This document shows positions 62,347-64,000 of a DNA stretch of 64,000 bases, piece after piece; within the stretch, counting starts at the first letter, position 1, and every line of letters starts with the position of its first letter. The DNA comes from Anabaenopsis elenkinii CCIBt3563 (lineage in GTDB: Bacteria; Cyanobacteriota; Cyanobacteriia; Cyanobacteriales; Nostocaceae): contig NZ_CP063311.1 in assembly GCF_015245355.1 (NCBI RefSeq), positions 370,893-434,892 on the forward strand, in the 5' to 3' direction. The position numbers and the translations under genes are program-made. The notes beneath the pieces were generated by a model. The model was not told the DNA's origin. It made no database searches and worked only from the letters and a program-made list of their open reading frames with translations.

Positions 62347-63675
62347 ATGTCCTCTATCACCTTTGAAGTGTTAATCCTTTTAGTGTTAATTATAGCTAAT
62401 GGTGTGTTTTACCTGGCGGAAGTCGCCATATCTAGTGCTAGTCAGGTCAGGTTGCAACAATTAGCCAACGAAGGAGATGGAAGGGCTAGGGTGGCGTTAA
62501 GATTGGCTGAGTCACGGAGTCTTTTTTTCTCTAGGATTCAGTTGGTAATTAAGTTTTTGATTATCCTGACTGGGGTTTGGGCGGGGGCGGTAATTGCTGC
62601 TAGGCTCAAGGTATATATAGGGTCGATTCCTTTTTTGGCATCTTACAGTCAACCTCTGGCTTTACTCCTAGTAGTTTTATTTATTACCTATTTATCCCTG
62701 GTGATTGGGGAGTTATTACCTAGGGGTTTGGCTTTGAATAACCCTGAGGCGATCGCCAGATTTATGGCCATCCCCATGGAAAGACTGACTGGGTTAGTTT
62801 CCCCTCTGGTCTATTTCCTGGGTGCTTCTACAGATGTGATCCTGCGGGGTTTGGGGATGACTCCCTATTTAAATCGTAGAATTACTGAGGAAGAAGTAAA
62901 AATTTTAATTGAGCGGGGAACGGAGGCGGGGACTTTTGAGGAAGCGGAGCAGGATATGGTCGAGCGGGTTTTTCGCTTGGGCGATCGCTGTGTGAGTGCT
63001 TTTATGACACCCCGCCCTGATATTATTTGGTTAGACTTAGAGGATTCTCCAGAAACCAACCGTCAAAAGATTATGGAAAATACCTATTCTAGGTATCCAG
63101 TTTGTCGTGGTGGTTTGGATAATGTTTTAGGTATAATTTCTGTAATTGATTTACTAGGTAGGTGTTTGGCTAGTCAACCCATAGATTTAACCCTAGATTT
63201 AACCCTAGGATTGCGCCCCCCTGTATATGTACCAGAAATTACACCTGGTTTAAAGGTGTTGGAACTGTTTAAACAAACTATTACTTACATTGCTTTGGTG
63301 GTAGATGAGTATGGTGTCATTCAAGGGTTGGTAACCCTCAAGGACATCATGAGCGAAGTTGTTGGGGATGTTCCCGAGGAACCCGGAGGGGATGAACCCC
63401 AAGCGGTACAACGTGAGGATGGTTCCTGGCTTTTGGATGGGATGTTACACATAGATGAATTTTATCAACTTTTTGATCTCCAAGAGTGGGAAATTGAAGA
63501 AAGGGGTAACTATCAAACTTTGGGGGGTTTTGTGATCAATCATCTGGGTCGAATTCCTGCGGTAGCAGATTATTTTGAATGGCGCAGGATGCGGATTGAG
63601 GTGGTAGATATGGACGGTAATCGTGTTGATAAAGTTTTGTTAACACCCCCCAGGGACGCAGATCCCCTCGGTTAA
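62347..63675 (+). CDS. CNNM/CorC-type transporter (DUF21-CBS-CorC_HlyC)
   Basis: 442 residues. DUF21 membrane domain with three or four helices (1-190, including ISSASQVRLQQLANEGDGRA), a CBS pair (about 205-335, with RFMAIPMERL before it and ISVIDLLGRCL, VVDEYGVIQGLVTLKDIM within), and the C-terminal CorC_HlyC domain ending DGNRVDKVLLTPP. Family members export or regulate Mg2+/Co2+. Annotated as hemolysin-like in older databases. Divergent from mfd. Confidence 0.9.
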   Translation: MSSITFEVLILLVLIIANGVFYLAEVAISSASQVRLQQLANEGDGRARVALRLAESRSLFFSRIQLVIKFLIILTGVWAGAVIAARLKVYIGSIPFLASYSQPLALLLVVLFITYLSLVIGELLPRGLALNNPEAIARFMAIPMERLTGLVSPLVYFLGASTDVILRGLGMTPYLNRRITEEEVKILIERGTEAGTFEEAEQDMVERVFRLGDRCVSAFMTPRPDIIWLDLEDSPETNRQKIMENTYSRYPVCRGGLDNVLGIISVIDLLGRCLASQPIDLTLDLTLGLRPPVYVPEITPGLKVLELFKQTITYIALVVDEYGVIQGLVTLKDIMSEVVGDVPEEPGGDEPQAVQREDGSWLLDGMLHIDEFYQLFDLQEWEIEERGNYQTLGGFVINHLGRIPAVADYFEWRRMRIEVVDMDGNRVDKVLLTPPRDADPLG

Positions 63676-63677
63676 AC

Positions 63678-64000
63678 TTAACCACAACTACAGTAGTTCC
63701 CATAGCGACGGTATTTCTGTGCTTCATCGGTTAATTCTTGCTCTGCTAACAGTTGAGCTAAAGCTTGATAAGTTGCGGGAGAGGAACGGTCAAGGGATAG
63801 GGATTGTAAATAAGCCCAAATGGCTTTTTCCACATCATCAGCTGCTTGATAAGCTAAACCCAATTGGTAGTAACCTTGAGGATCATCAGGATAACCTTTG
63901 GTATAGTCTTGATAGTCTTCTAGGGTAGTTCCGGGTTGCAATTTCTCAGGGAGACTAGGGATACTAAGTGACTGTTCCCCAGATTGTAGATAAATTTCCC
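63678..64000 (-). CDS. TPR-repeat protein, 3' part (runs off window)
   Basis: The frame is open to the window edge, so the start lies beyond 64000. Visible residues include GYYQLGLAYQAADDVEKAI and PATYQALAQLLAEQELTDEA, two tetratricopeptide units, and an unusual Cys-containing end, GNYCSCG. Probably a scaffold or assembly protein. Its stop is two bases from the CNNM stop (convergent). Confidence 0.65.
   Translation of the reverse strand, partial: EIYLQSGEQSLSIPSLPEKLQPGTTLEDYQDYTKGYPDDPQGYYQLGLAYQAADDVEKAIWAYLQSLSLDRSSPATYQALAQLLAEQELTDEAQKYRRYGNYCSCG

Overview
The window looks like chromosomal DNA of a filamentous, probably heterocyst-forming cyanobacterium (Nostocales: Anabaena/Nodularia/Dolichospermum type). 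The evidence is the dense HIP1 octamers (GCGATCGC), a heptanucleotide STRR array (TTCCCTG repeats at 3851-3885), and genes for photosystem II (psbM, psbK), cytochrome b6f (petN) and cyanobacterial or plastid-type assembly factors (PAM68, CCB2/CCB4-like, Ycf46). The genus is not proven by anything I can see. I found no rRNA, tRNA or CRISPR array.

Layout. 0-3.1 kb: NADAR protein and Mg transport genes (MgtC-like, mgtE). 3.2-4.4 kb: a run of very small genes with hairpins. 4.5-10.4 kb: aromatic amino acid genes (tyrA and two different DAHP synthases) interleaved with a DUF1517-like protein, a lipoprotein, PAM68 and rpsO. 10.5-15.4 kb: a gene-poor stretch, DUF1823, acyP, and a zinc alcohol dehydrogenase split by an IS607-type element. 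15.8-25.9 kb: oligopeptidase A, a double Usp, psbM, a 2Fe-2S ferredoxin, psbK-tgt, cobS, comF, PadR and a CCB-like protein. 25.9-36.1 kb: a mobile-element-rich zone holding a nested IS605/IS607 composite, a deletion derivative of its IS607 part, two copies of a 272-bp IS605-type MITE, and a TnpB plus RHH element; DUF3155, a sensor kinase and sbcC lie between them. 36.3-41.4 kb: secreted or anchored proteins and a compact three-gene operon (membrane Ig-like protein, small membrane protein, ATPase-permease fusion) next to a decayed sbcC fragment. 41.4-47.3 kb: the rpmH-rnpA-PH-yidC-jag-yceD cluster and Ycf46, then DUF2808. 47.6-54 kb: pntA1-pntA2-pntB, a desaturase, petN, a P450. 54.4-56.4 kb: two toxin-antitoxin pairs around a truncated WD40 gene. 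56.4-64 kb: aminotransferase, SDR, mfd, a CBS/DUF21 transporter and an incomplete TPR gene at the edge.

The strongest observations are structural. (1) The IS607-type element at 13413-15352 can be removed in silico to restore one uninterrupted alcohol dehydrogenase frame. (2) A 0.1-kb sbcC ghost at 37690-37791 carries a deletion whose endpoints are two HIP1 octamers in the intact gene. (3) Repeats at 19.5-19.9, 27.9-28.2 and 34.5-34.6 kb share a hairpin module whose stem changes with compensatory pairs, suggesting a structured RNA of the TnpB guide-RNA type. (4) The operon at 37.8-41.0 kb is the best candidate for an uncharacterised multi-gene system. Its function cannot be read from sequence alone.
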